A DNA stretch of 64,000 nt from a beta proteobacterium AAP65 (lineage in GTDB: Bacteria > Pseudomonadota > Gammaproteobacteria > Burkholderiales > Burkholderiaceae_C): NCBI GenBank assembly GCA_001295865.1, contig LJHW01000008.1, forward strand, positions 62,001-126,000. Reading direction: 5' to 3'. The notes beneath the pieces are model-generated. The model saw only the letters and a list, made by a program, of their open reading frames with translations, ran no database searches and was not told where the DNA came from. This document shows, piece after piece, positions 40,111 through 52,034 of the stretch; the stretch's first letter is position 1, and each line of letters starts with the position of its first letter. The position numbers and the translations under genes were made by a program.

Positions 40111-41105
40111 ACGCGCTGGCGAGCCTTCCCGCGGCCGAGCAGGTGCTGGCCGAGGCCGTGCTGGGCGCCCCCGGCCCGGCGCAGCGCCGTGCGCTGGCCA
40201 AGAGCATCACCTTGCTGGAGAGCACGCGCGCCGACCACCGCCAGCGCGCCGACGCGCTGCTGAACGCGCTGCTGCCCCACAGCGGCGGCGCCTTGCGCCT
40301 GGGCATCAGCGGCGTGCCGGGCGTGGGCAAGAGCACCTTCATCGAGGGCCTGGGCCTCTTCCTCATCGAACGCGGCCACCGCGTGGCCGTGCTGGCCGTG
40401 GACCCGAGCAGCAGCGTGGGCGGCGGCAGCATCCTGGGCGACAAGACGCGCATGGAGCGCCTCTCCGTGCACGAGCGCGCCTACATCCGCCCCAGCCCCA
40501 GCAGCGGCACGCTGGGCGGTGTGGCCGAAAAAACGCGCGAGGCCATGCTGGTGTGCGAGGCCGCGGGCCATGACATCGTGATCGTCGAGACCGTGGGCGT
40601 GGGCCAGAGCGAAACCGCCGTGGCCGGCATGACCGACCTCTTCGTGCTGATGCAGCTGCCCAACGCCGGCGACGACCTGCAGGCCATCAAGAAGGGCGTG
40701 ATGGAGCTGGCCGACCTGGTGCTCATCAACAAGGCCGATCTCGACGAGAACGCCGCCACGCGGGCACGGGCGCAGATCACGAGCGCCTTGCGCTTCTTCG
40801 GCCCGCACGCCCAGCACGGCGCGCAGGTGCTGCAGCTCAGCGCGCTGCAGGGCCTGGGCCTGCCCGAGTTCTGGGCCGCCGTGACGGCCTTCCGCGACGA
40901 ACGCCAGGCCAGCGGTGCGCTCGCCGAGCGCCGCCGCGCCCAAGACGAAGCCTGGATGTGGGAACGCATCGAAGCCGGCCTGCGCCAGCGTTTCAGACAA
41001 CACCCGGGCGTGCGCGCGCAACTGCCGGCGCTGGCCGACGAGGTGCGCGCCGGGCGGCTCGCCGCCAGCGTGGCGGCGCGCCGCTTGCTCGACCTGCTGA
41101 ACTGA
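40107..41105 (+). CDS. meaB: Methylmalonyl-CoA mutase-associated G3E GTPase
   Basis: The 332-residue GTPase (MeaB, older name ArgK) protects and reactivates methylmalonyl-CoA mutase and gates B12 loading. The P-loop GVPGVGKST is at residues 69-77, with [35 protein letters not shown] and [13 protein letters not shown] for nucleotide binding. The C-terminal helical dimerisation arm is present. The start is TTG at 40107, overlapping the preceding stop (TTGA). No other start in frame gives the family N-terminus. Confidence 0.94.
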   Translation: MNALASLPAAEQVLAEAVLGAPGPAQRRALAKSITLLESTRADHRQRADALLNALLPHSGGALRLGISGVPGVGKSTFIEGLGLFLIERGHRVAVLAVDPSSSVGGGSILGDKTRMERLSVHERAYIRPSPSSGTLGGVAEKTREAMLVCEAAGHDIVIVETVGVGQSETAVAGMTDLFVLMQLPNAGDDLQAIKKGVMELADLVLINKADLDENAATRARAQITSALRFFGPHAQHGAQVLQLSALQGLGLPEFWAAVTAFRDERQASGALAERRRAQDEAWMWERIEAGLRQRFRQHPGVRAQLPALADEVRAGRLAASVAARRLLDLLN

Positions 41106-41136
41106 ATCTTGTGAATTGACCGAGGAGACATTCCCC

Positions 41137-42669
<1,533 letters not shown>

Positions 42670-42688
42670 GCCCGCCTGGGCCTCTGCC

Positions 42689-44089
42689 ATGAACCGCGGC
42701 ATCCGCAAGCTCTTCGACCTTCGCGAGGATCAGGACGACCCTCAGGCTATCGACGCCGACGTGCGCGCCAGCGTGCGCTTCGCTGGTACCAACCTCTGGG
42801 TGCTGATCTTTGCGATCCTGGTCGCATCGGTGGGGCTGAACGTCAACTCCACGGCGGTGATCATCGGCGCGATGCTGATTTCGCCGTTGATGGGGCCGAT
42901 CGTCGGCATGGGCTACGCCGCGGCCATCAACGATTTCGAACTGATCCGCCAGAGCGCGCGCAACCTCGGCACCTTCACGGGGCTGAGCCTGCTGACCTCG
43001 ATGTTTTACTTTTCGCTGAGCCCGCTGGACGTGCCCGGCAGCGAGCTGATGGCGCGAACGACGCCGACGCTGTGGGACGTGCTGATCGCGGCTTTCGGCG
43101 GCGCCGCCGGCATGGTGGCACTGACGCGCAAGAGCATCAGCAACGTTGTTCCTGGTGTGGCCATCGCCACGGCCCTGATGCCGCCGCTGTGCACGGCCGG
43201 CTTCGGCCTGGCCAATGGGCGCTGGGAGATGTTCGCCGGCGCCTTCTACCTGTTCCTGATCAACAGCGTGTTCATCGCCGCCAGCACGCTGGCGGTGTGC
43301 AAGCTCGTCCAACTGCCGCCGGTGGCCGACCTGGACCCCGCCAAGCGGGCGCGCAACCGGGCCATCATCACCGTGGGGCTGATCGCGGTGCTCGTCCCCA
43401 GCGTCTGGTTGGGCTGGCGCTTCGTGCAGCAAGAGGTGTTCGCGGCCAGCGCACAGCAGCTGCTGCGCAGGCTGGAGGTCGACCCGCGCTACTCGATCGT
43501 CGGCCAGTCGGTCGACCGCGCGGCGCGGCGCATCGGCGTGACCGTCGTGGGCGCCGAGGCCGAGCAGCAGCTGCGCGAGCAGACGCCGAAGCTGCTCGCA
43601 CAGCACGGCCTGCATGGCGCCGAGCTGCTGGTGCGGCGTGCCGGTGGCGGCGCGCTCGACCTGGGGCAGCTGCGCGAACAGCTGCAGGCCGACGTGCGCC
43701 GCGACGTCAGCGAGTTGCTCAGCGAGCGGCTGGCGCGCAGCGAGCAGGCGCGCCTGGAACTGCAGCAGCGGCTGGACGAATCGTCGCGCCGCGAGCAACA
43801 GGCCCTGGCCCTGGCGCCGGCCGTGCTGGCCGAGCTGCAGGCCCAGCAGCCCGAGGTTCGGGCGGCCACGCTGGCGCCGGGGCAGCGTGTCGTGGTTGCC
43901 GCGGCAGCGGGCACGGCGTCCGCGCCGGCCGCCGAGCCGCGCATGGTGGTTGTGCTCGATGTGGCACGGCCGCTGCGCCCGGCCGACCGACAGCGCCTCG
44001 CGGCTTGGCTGGCTTTGCGGCTGGGCAGCGGGCCGGTCGACCTGTTCGAACGTGTGACGAATGCGCCGCTCGCGGGCCGGGCGCCTTGA
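42689..44089 (+). CDS. DUF389 family membrane protein
   Basis: The 466-residue protein has about six transmembrane helices between residues 30 and 260 (NLWVLIFAILVASVGLNVNSTAVIIGAMLISPLMGPIVGMG is the DUF389 hallmark; also NVVPGVAIATALMPPLCTAGFGLA). A long hydrophilic C-terminal half follows (260-466) with a Glu/Gln/Arg-rich coiled-coil segment near 335-385. The family is uncharacterised. It lies between pccB and pccA with gaps of only 19 and 22 bases, so it is co-transcribed with the carboxylase. A link to propionate or short-chain acid transport is possible, but this is inference from position only. Confidence 0.85.
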   Translation: MNRGIRKLFDLREDQDDPQAIDADVRASVRFAGTNLWVLIFAILVASVGLNVNSTAVIIGAMLISPLMGPIVGMGYAAAINDFELIRQSARNLGTFTGLSLLTSMFYFSLSPLDVPGSELMARTTPTLWDVLIAAFGGAAGMVALTRKSISNVVPGVAIATALMPPLCTAGFGLANGRWEMFAGAFYLFLINSVFIAASTLAVCKLVQLPPVADLDPAKRARNRAIITVGLIAVLVPSVWLGWRFVQQEVFAASAQQLLRRLEVDPRYSIVGQSVDRAARRIGVTVVGAEAEQQLREQTPKLLAQHGLHGAELLVRRAGGGALDLGQLREQLQADVRRDVSELLSERLARSEQARLELQQRLDESSRREQQALALAPAVLAELQAQQPEVRAATLAPGQRVVVAAAAGTASAPAAEPRMVVVLDVARPLRPADRQRLAAWLALRLGSGPVDLFERVTNAPLAGRAP

Positions 44090-44111
44090 AACAAGCCAGA
44101 TTGGAGAGACG

Positions 44112-46142
44112 ATGTTCCAGAAGATCCTGATCGCCAACCGCGGCGAAATCGCCTGCCGCGTCATCAAGACCGCGAAGCGCATGGGCATCGCCACCGTGGC
44201 GGTGTATTCGGATGCCGACCGCGACGCGCGCCATGTCGAGCTGGCCGACGAGGCCGTGCGTCTGGGCCCGGCGCCCAGCCGCGAGAGCTACCTCGTCGCC
44301 GACAAGATCATCGCCGCCGCCAAGGCCACCGGCGCGCAGGCCATCCACCCGGGCTACGGCTTCCTGAGCGAAAACGAAGACTTCGCGCGCCGCGTGGAGG
44401 AGGAAGGCCTGGTCTTCATCGGCCCCAAGCACGCCAGCATCGCGGCCATGGGCGACAAGATCGCCTCGAAGAAGCTGGCCGGCGAAGCGAAGGTCAACAC
44501 CATCCCCGGCTGGAACGCGCCCATCGAATCGCCCGAGCAGGCGGTGAAGATCGCGCAGGACATCGGCTACCCGGTGATGATCAAGGCCAGCGCCGGCGGT
44601 GGTGGCAAGGGCCTGCGCGTGGCCTTCAACGACAAGGAAGCGTTTGAAGGTTTCAGCAGCTGCCGCAACGAAGCCCGCAACAGCTTCGGCGACGACCGCG
44701 TCTTCATTGAGAAGTTCGTCGAGAGCCCGCGCCACATCGAGATCCAGGTGCTGGGCGATGCGCACGGCCACGTGGTCTTCCTGCACGAGCGCGAGTGCTC
44801 CATCCAGCGCCGGCACCAGAAGGTGATCGAAGAGGCGCCGTCGCCTTTCATCAGCGAGGCCACACGCGCGGCCATGGGCGCGCAGGCCGTGGCGCTGGCC
44901 AAGGCGGTGAACTACCAGAGCGCGGGCACGGTGGAGTTCGTGGTCGGCAAGGACCAGAGCTTCTATTTCCTCGAGATGAACACGCGGCTGCAGGTGGAGC
45001 ACCCGGTCACCGAGTGCATCACCGGCATCGACCTCGTGGAGATGATGATCCGCGTGGCCGCGGGCGAGCCGCTGCCCTTCACGCAAGACCAGATTCCGCG
45101 CCGCGGCTGGGCCATCGAGTGCCGCATCAACGCCGAAGACCCCTTCCGCGGCTTCCTGCCTTCCACCGGCCGGCTGGTGCGCTACCAGCCGCCACCCACC
45201 ACGATGGAAGCGGCGCTGCCGATGCCTGAACAAGGCGGCGTGCGTGTGGACACCGGCGTCTACGAAGGCGGCGAGATCCCGATGCACTACGACTCGATGA
45301 TCGCCAAGCTCATCGTGCACGGGGCCACGCGGGGGGAGGCGATTGCCAAGATGCGCGAGGCGCTCAACGGCTTCGTCATCCGTGGCGTCAACAGCAACAT
45401 CCCCTTCCAGGCGGCCTTGCTGGCGCACCCGAAGTTCGTCAGCGGCGACTTCAACACCGGCTTCATCGCCGAGCACTACGCGCAGGGCTTCAAGGCCGAA
45501 GACGTGCCGCATGCCGACCCCGGCTTCCTGCACGCGCTGGCCGCGGCAGCCTGGCGCCTGTACCGCGAGCGTGCGGTCGGCATCAGCGGCCAGTTGGACG
45601 GACATGGCGTGAGCGTCGGCGAAGATGCGGTGGTGGCCGTCAAGGGCGTGGCCGGCCAGCACCTGCACGTGCCGGCGCGTGTGGCTTTGGCCGAAGGTGG
45701 CGTGCAGGTGGTGCTGGGGGGCCAGACCTACGCCCTGCAACTGCAATGGCGCTTCGGCGGCATTCGCGCGCAGGGTGTGTGCAACGGTCAGCCCTTCACT
45801 GCGCAGATGGAGCGCCAGGGCCTGTGGCTGCGCGTGGAACACAATGGCACCCGCATCGAAGCGCAGGTGATGAGCCCGCGTGCGGCCGAGCTGATGCAGC
45901 TGATGCCCTTCAAGGCACCGGCCGACATGAGCAAGTTCCTCATCTCGCCCATGCCCGGCCTGTTGGTGGACGTGGCCGTGCAGCCCGGCCAGAAGGTGCT
46001 GGCCGGCGAGAGGCTGGCCGTCATCGAAGCGATGAAAATGGAGAACATCCTCACCGCCACGCAAGACGGCGTGGTGGCCGAGCTGCTGGCGAAGAAGGGC
46101 GAGAGCCTCGCCGTCGACCAGCCCATCCTCAGCTTTCGCTGA
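44112..46142 (+). CDS. pccA: Propionyl-CoA/acetyl-CoA-type carboxylase alpha subunit (biotin carboxylase + BCCP)
   Basis: The 676-residue biotin-dependent subunit starts MFQKILIANRGEIACRVIKTAKRMG. The ATP-grasp core has KASAGGGGKGLRVAF, HGHVVFLHERECSIQRRHQKVIEEAPSP and EMNTRLQVEHPVTECITGIDLVEMM. Residues about 480-600 form the linking domain, and the biotin carboxyl carrier domain ends the chain with EAMKMEN, biotinylated at Lys642. GGAGAG lies 4 bases before the ATG. With PccB it converts propionyl-CoA to (S)-methylmalonyl-CoA. bioB, for biotin synthesis, follows 33 bases later. Confidence 0.96.
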   Translation: MFQKILIANRGEIACRVIKTAKRMGIATVAVYSDADRDARHVELADEAVRLGPAPSRESYLVADKIIAAAKATGAQAIHPGYGFLSENEDFARRVEEEGLVFIGPKHASIAAMGDKIASKKLAGEAKVNTIPGWNAPIESPEQAVKIAQDIGYPVMIKASAGGGGKGLRVAFNDKEAFEGFSSCRNEARNSFGDDRVFIEKFVESPRHIEIQVLGDAHGHVVFLHERECSIQRRHQKVIEEAPSPFISEATRAAMGAQAVALAKAVNYQSAGTVEFVVGKDQSFYFLEMNTRLQVEHPVTECITGIDLVEMMIRVAAGEPLPFTQDQIPRRGWAIECRINAEDPFRGFLPSTGRLVRYQPPPTTMEAALPMPEQGGVRVDTGVYEGGEIPMHYDSMIAKLIVHGATRGEAIAKMREALNGFVIRGVNSNIPFQAALLAHPKFVSGDFNTGFIAEHYAQGFKAEDVPHADPGFLHALAAAAWRLYRERAVGISGQLDGHGVSVGEDAVVAVKGVAGQHLHVPARVALAEGGVQVVLGGQTYALQLQWRFGGIRAQGVCNGQPFTAQMERQGLWLRVEHNGTRIEAQVMSPRAAELMQLMPFKAPADMSKFLISPMPGLLVDVAVQPGQKVLAGERLAVIEAMKMENILTATQDGVVAELLAKKGESLAVDQPILSFR

Positions 46143-46175
46143 GGAACTCTTTCCCTGATTGAAAGCTTGCCTGCC

Positions 46176-47210
46176 ATGAACGCAGCCGTCACCGAATCTC
46201 CCATCCAACTGCACCGCCCCGCCAAGCCCGTGGCGCCGGCCGCCGGGCCCTGGACCCGCGAAGCCGTGCTGGCGCTGATGGAAAAGCCCTTCATGGAACT
46301 GGTGCAGCAAGCCCACGCCGTGCACCGCGAGCACTGGCCCGATGGCGACATCGAACTGGCCAGCCTGCTGAGCGTGAAAACGGGCGGCTGCCCCGAAGAC
46401 TGCGGCTACTGCCCGCAAAGCGTGCACTACGACACCGGCGTCGACGCCAGCAAGCTGATGGCGCCCGAGGCGGTGCTGGAAGCCGCGCGCGCCGCGCAGG
46501 AAGCCGGTGCCACGCGCTTCTGCATGGGCGCGGCCTGGCGCAGCCCCAACGACCGTGACGTGGAGAAGGTAGCCGAACTGGTGCGCGGTGTGCGTGGCCT
46601 GGGCCTGCAGACTTGCGCCACCCTCGGCATGCTGTCGCCTTCACAAGCCGGCACGCTGGCGGATGCGGGGTTGGATTACTACAACCACAACCTCGACAGC
46701 GCGCCCGATTTCTACCCCACCATCATCGGCACGCGGCAGTACCAAGACCGGCTCGACACCCTCAAGAACGTGCGCGAAGCCGGCATCCATGTGTGCTGCG
46801 GTGGCATCGTCGGCATGGGCGAAACGCGCGATCAGCGTGCCGGCTTGGTGGCCGAACTGGCCAACCTGAACCCGCCGCCGGAATCGGTGCCCGTCAACGA
46901 CCTCGTGCGCGTGGAAGGCACGCCCTTGGCCGATGGCTTGAAAGACAGCGCGCCGCTCGATCCCTTCGAGGTGGTGCGCGTCATCGCCGCCGCCCGCATC
47001 ACCATGCCGGGCTCGCGCGTGCGCCTGTCGGCCGGCCGGCGCGAGCTGGGCGATGGCATCCAGGCCCTGTGTTTCATGGCCGGTGCCAACAGCATCTTCT
47101 ACGGCGACAAGCTGCTCGTCACCGGCAACCCCGATGCCGAAGGCGACCGCGCGCTGCTGCAGCGCCTGGACCTGAAGACCACCGGGCAGGTGGTGGCCGC
47201 CAAGGGCTGA
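46176..47210 (+). CDS. bioB: Biotin synthase
   Basis: The 344-residue radical-SAM enzyme inserts sulfur into dethiobiotin. The cluster motif is CPEDCGYC (Cys72, Cys76, Cys79). Other signatures are [49 protein letters not shown] (four further motifs) and [21 protein letters not shown]. The ATG at 46176 is preferred to a TTG three codons upstream. It is separated from the other bio genes and placed after the biotin carrier gene pccA, which makes functional sense because every PccA chain needs one biotin. Confidence 0.97.
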   Translation: MNAAVTESPIQLHRPAKPVAPAAGPWTREAVLALMEKPFMELVQQAHAVHREHWPDGDIELASLLSVKTGGCPEDCGYCPQSVHYDTGVDASKLMAPEAVLEAARAAQEAGATRFCMGAAWRSPNDRDVEKVAELVRGVRGLGLQTCATLGMLSPSQAGTLADAGLDYYNHNLDSAPDFYPTIIGTRQYQDRLDTLKNVREAGIHVCCGGIVGMGETRDQRAGLVAELANLNPPPESVPVNDLVRVEGTPLADGLKDSAPLDPFEVVRVIAAARITMPGSRVRLSAGRRELGDGIQALCFMAGANSIFYGDKLLVTGNPDAEGDRALLQRLDLKTTGQVVAAKG

Positions 47211-47218
47211 GCTTCGCC

Positions 47219-47686
47219 ATGAGCACGCCCAAGCCCTTCCGCATCCTCGGGGTGCAGCAGATCGCGATCGGCGGCCCCGACAAGCAGCGCCTGCAGAAGT
47301 TGTGGGTCGAGATCTTCGGCCTGCAGGTGAAGAGCACCTTCGTCAGCGAACGCGAGAACGTCGACGAGGACATCTGCGCTTTAGGTCAAGGCCCGCACGC
47401 GGTGGAGGTCGACCTGATGCAGCCGCTGGACCCGGAGAAGAAGCCGGCCGTGCACACCACGCCGCTGAACCATGTGGGGCTGTGGGTGGACGATCTGCGC
47501 AAGGCCGTCGAGTGGATGACCGCGAACGGCGTGCGTTTTGCGCCAGGCGGCATCCGCCAGGGCGCCGCGGGCCACGACATCTGCTTCATCCATCCCAAGG
47601 CGAGCGACGACTTCCCCATCGGCGGCGAAGGCGTGCTGATCGAGCTGGTGCAGGCGCCGCCCGAGGTCATCGCAGCCCTGGGCTGA
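47219..47686 (+). CDS. VOC-superfamily protein, candidate methylmalonyl-CoA epimerase
   Basis: The 155-residue protein has the two beta-alpha-beta-beta-beta repeats of the vicinal oxygen chelate fold ([28 protein letters not shown] and [26 protein letters not shown]). Expected metal positions read Gln14 (usually His), Glu63, His85 and Glu142. It begins 8 bases after bioB in the propionyl-CoA operon, where no canonical epimerase gene is found, so a methylmalonyl-CoA epimerase role is the best contextual guess. Databases may call it lactoylglutathione lyase, but the His-to-Gln change and long insertion ([19 protein letters not shown]) argue against a simple transfer of that name. Confidence 0.7.
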   Translation: MSTPKPFRILGVQQIAIGGPDKQRLQKLWVEIFGLQVKSTFVSERENVDEDICALGQGPHAVEVDLMQPLDPEKKPAVHTTPLNHVGLWVDDLRKAVEWMTANGVRFAPGGIRQGAAGHDICFIHPKASDDFPIGGEGVLIELVQAPPEVIAALG

Positions 47687-47802
47687 CCTTGTCAGCCGCG
47701 GGCCCATCTAGGCACCGCACTCCAACCGCCGCCGCACGGGGTGTCACCGGGGCGGCTTATGCTTCGCGCCCCCGCGGCCCCGGCCGCACCACCCTGGCGA
47801 CC

Positions 47803-49475
<1,673 letters not shown>

Positions 49476-49565
49476 GGCCCGACCCCGGGTGCGGTCACAG
49501 CGTCTGGGGTTTTCCCTTCGCTAGAGTGCAGGTTCCGTCGATTCCTTGATGAACAGGACCTCGCC

Positions 49566-50252
49566 ATGAGCGCCTTCTCCCTGCTCGAACAACTGCTGAA
49601 GTCCGGCATGCCCGCCGCGGGCAGCCCGCAGCGCAGCGACCTTGGCAAGTACGCCGGCGGCGCCGCCGTGGGCGGCGTGCTGGGCCTGCTGCTGGGCAGC
49701 AAACGCGGCCGCAGCATGGGCGGCACGGCGCTGAAGTACGGCAGCGTCGCGGCCCTGGGCGCACTGGCCTGGAAGGTCTACCAAGACCACCAGGCCAAGC
49801 AGACCGCTGCAGCCGCACCCGCGCCGGGCCGCGCGCCCATCGACATCACGCCACCGGCCTATGCCGCGCCCGCCAGCTTTGCCGCGCTGCCCGCGCCGCA
49901 ACTGGAAGCGCACAGCCAGGCCATGCTCAAGGCGCTGATCGCCGCGGCCAAGGCCGATGGCCACATGGACGAGCGTGAACGCGGCCTGGTGCACGCCGAG
50001 CTGCAGCGCATCGAGGCCGACGCGGCCACACGCGCCTGGGTGGACGCCGAACTCGCGCGCCCCGTGGAGCCTGCCGAGGTGGCCGCTGCGGCCACCGGCC
50101 CCGAGATGGCCGCCGAGATCTACCTCGCCAGCGTGCTGGTGGTCGACCAGACCACGACCATGGAGCGCGCCTACCTCGACGCCCTGGCGCGTGAGCTGCG
50201 CCTGGCGCCCACGCTGAAGGCCGACCTGGAAGCGCGCGCCGCAGCCGCCTGA
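49566..50252 (+). CDS. DUF533/TerB-like protein (YebE family)
   Basis: The 228-residue protein has a glycine-rich hydrophobic segment (KYAGGAAVGGVLGLLLGSKRG, then ALKYGSVAALGALAWKVY, residues 28-72) that may insert in the inner membrane. An Ala/Pro linker follows, then a TerB-like helical domain (LKALIAAAKADGHMDERERGLVHAELQRI, acidic residues in DGHMDERE possibly binding metal). It matches the YebE/DUF533 family, of unknown function but linked to envelope stress in enterics. It stands alone, with a weak TAGAGT hexamer 38 bases before the ATG. Confidence 0.88.
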   Translation: MSAFSLLEQLLKSGMPAAGSPQRSDLGKYAGGAAVGGVLGLLLGSKRGRSMGGTALKYGSVAALGALAWKVYQDHQAKQTAAAAPAPGRAPIDITPPAYAAPASFAALPAPQLEAHSQAMLKALIAAAKADGHMDERERGLVHAELQRIEADAATRAWVDAELARPVEPAEVAAAATGPEMAAEIYLASVLVVDQTTTMERAYLDALARELRLAPTLKADLEARAAAA

Positions 50253-50355
50253 ACGTGGGGTGGGGCGCGCCGCGCCGCGGCGCGCCTGTCGCAGGCCTGT
50301 CATCGGGGCTGCCTAAGGTGCCGGCATTCCATCCGCACCTTCAGGAGAGAGCCCC

Positions 50356-51024
50356 ATGTTCACCATCCCGCGCACCCTGGCCGCCTTGACGCTGGCCGCC
50401 GCTGCCGCCGGCGCACAAGCCCAACTCGCCTTCACCGAAGTGGCGCCCTGGAGCAGCGGCAACTCGCCCGTGTCGGCCGACTGGTTCGAGATCACCAACT
50501 TCGGCAGCGAGGCCGTGGACCTCACCGGTTTCCGCATCGACGATGGCTCCAACAACTTCGCTGCCTCGGTGGCGCTCGCCGGTGTCACCAGCCTGGCGCC
50601 CGGGCAATCGGCCGTGTTCATCGAAGGCAGCGCGCCCAATGCCAACTTCGTGAGCACCTGGTTCGGCGCGAACGCGCCGGCGGGCCTGCTGCTCGGCAAC
50701 TACAGCGGCTCTGGCATCGGACTGAGCACCAGCGGTGATGCGCTGAACCTCTACACAGCCGCTGGCATGCTGCTCACGCGTGTCGATTTCGGTGCTTCGC
50801 CGGCGAGCGCGCCTTACGCCACCTTCGACAACGCGGCGGGCGCCAGCGGCGTCACGCTGGGCGCGCTGTCGGTGGTGGGCCTCAACGGTGCGTTCGTGGC
50901 TGCGGCCGGTGGCGAGATCGGTTCGCCCGGCACCGTGGGCGTCGTGCCCGAACCGGGCACCTGGGCACTGATGCTGGCGGGCTTGGCCGCCGTGGGCCGC
51001 TTGGCCCGCCGCCGCTCGGCTTGA
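50356..51024 (+). CDS. PEP-CTERM protein with lamin-tail-like domain
   Basis: The 222-residue exported protein has a signal peptide ending AGAQA. The body LAFTEVAPWSSGNSPVSADWFEITNFGSEAVDLTGFRIDDGSN is the start of a lamin-tail (LTD) beta-sandwich. The C-terminal sorting tag is canonical: VPEPGTWALMLAGLAAVGRLARRR, read by an exosortase (EpsH/XrtA type) that must be encoded elsewhere. AGGAGAG lies 6 bases before the ATG. Such proteins are processed at the inner membrane and exported, often with exopolysaccharide. A second PEP-CTERM gene follows after 13 bases. Confidence 0.88.
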   Translation: MFTIPRTLAALTLAAAAAGAQAQLAFTEVAPWSSGNSPVSADWFEITNFGSEAVDLTGFRIDDGSNNFAASVALAGVTSLAPGQSAVFIEGSAPNANFVSTWFGANAPAGLLLGNYSGSGIGLSTSGDALNLYTAAGMLLTRVDFGASPASAPYATFDNAAGASGVTLGALSVVGLNGAFVAAAGGEIGSPGTVGVVPEPGTWALMLAGLAAVGRLARRRSA

Positions 51025-51037
51025 AGCGGGGCGCACC

Positions 51038-52015
51038 ATGAAACACCTGCTGCACACTGCGCTCGCCAGCGCCACGCTCGCGTTCACGTTGGCCGTGGGC
51101 GGCCCCGCCGCTGCCTCCACCACCTCCATCCAACTCGGCAACTACGCGCTCACCGGCAACTACAGCCTCGACGTGCTGGGTGGTGTGGGCCTGGAAGCCA
51201 GCGCCGTGACCTACGCACGCGACCGCCGCTCGCTCTTCTTCGTGGGCGACGAAGGCCTGGGCGTGGTGGAGGTCTCGCTCACCGGCCAGACGCTGGCCAG
51301 CATGGCCTTCTCCGCCTGGCCCGCCACCAGCACCAACAACGACGCCGAAGGCCTGGCCTACCTGGGCAACGGCCTGCTGGTGGTGGCCGAAGAAAGGCTG
51401 CAGGACGCCTTCCTCTTCAGCTTCCAGGCCGGCGGCAGCGTGAACCTGGCCAGCGCGCCCAGCGTGAACTTCGGGCCCACCGTGGGCAACGTCGGCATCG
51501 AGGGCATCACCATCGACCCGCGCGACGGCAGCGTCTTCATCGTGAAGCAAGACAACCCGGTGCAGCTGCGCGGCGGTGTTGCGAGTTTTTCGCAGGGCGG
51601 TGGCAGCTTCGTCGAGACCCTGGGCTTCAGCGGCGCCAGCAGCCTGTTCGGCTTGAACAGCCTGTCTGACGTCGCCACGCTGGGCGGTGTCGATGCGCTG
51701 GCCGGTACCGCTGCGGCGAACAACCTGCTGCTGCTGAGCCTCGATTCTCGCCGTCTGGTCGAGATCGACCGCGCCGGCAACGTGCTCTCCAGCCTGGACC
51801 TCGGCGGCCTCACCACGCAGGCCATCGAAGGCCTGACCATCGACGAAAGCGGTGTGCTTTACTTGGTGGCCGAAGACAGCGGCACGCCCAATTCGCGCCT
51901 GCTGGTGCTGAGCCCGGTGCCCGAGGCGCAGAGCTGGGCGCTGATGGCCGCCGGCCTGCTGGCCGTGGGGGCCGCGGCGCGGCGCCGGGCCCGCTTGCGG
52001 TCATCGCAGCGCTGA
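51038..52015 (+). CDS. PEP-CTERM-like protein with SdiA-regulated (beta-propeller) domain
   Basis: The 325-residue exported protein has a signal peptide ending GGPAAAS. The body (NYSLDVLGGVGLEASAVTYARDRRSLFFVGDEG, NNDAEGLAYLGNGLLVVAEERLQDAF, IEGITIDPRDGSVFIVKQ, IEGLTIDESGVLYLVAED) shows the repeated blades of the SdiA-regulated/esterase-like propeller family. The C-terminal tag is VPEAQSWALMAAGLLAVGAAARRR, in which the second Pro of PEP is Ala. It probably forms a pair with the preceding PEP-CTERM protein, 13 bases apart. Confidence 0.85.
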   Translation: MKHLLHTALASATLAFTLAVGGPAAASTTSIQLGNYALTGNYSLDVLGGVGLEASAVTYARDRRSLFFVGDEGLGVVEVSLTGQTLASMAFSAWPATSTNNDAEGLAYLGNGLLVVAEERLQDAFLFSFQAGGSVNLASAPSVNFGPTVGNVGIEGITIDPRDGSVFIVKQDNPVQLRGGVASFSQGGGSFVETLGFSGASSLFGLNSLSDVATLGGVDALAGTAAANNLLLLSLDSRRLVEIDRAGNVLSSLDLGGLTTQAIEGLTIDESGVLYLVAEDSGTPNSRLLVLSPVPEAQSWALMAAGLLAVGAAARRRARLRSSQR

Positions 52016-52034
52016 GCCAAGCACCGAAGGAGAC

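Noticed and set aside
41116-41136. Longer pccB start at TTG 41116
   Set aside because: It would place the GAGGAGA ribosome-binding site inside the gene; the ATG at 41137 has ideal spacing.
47219-47686. Naming the VOC protein lactoylglutathione lyase
   Set aside because: The first metal ligand is Gln, the insertion after residue 40 is atypical, and the gene sits in a propionyl-CoA operon.
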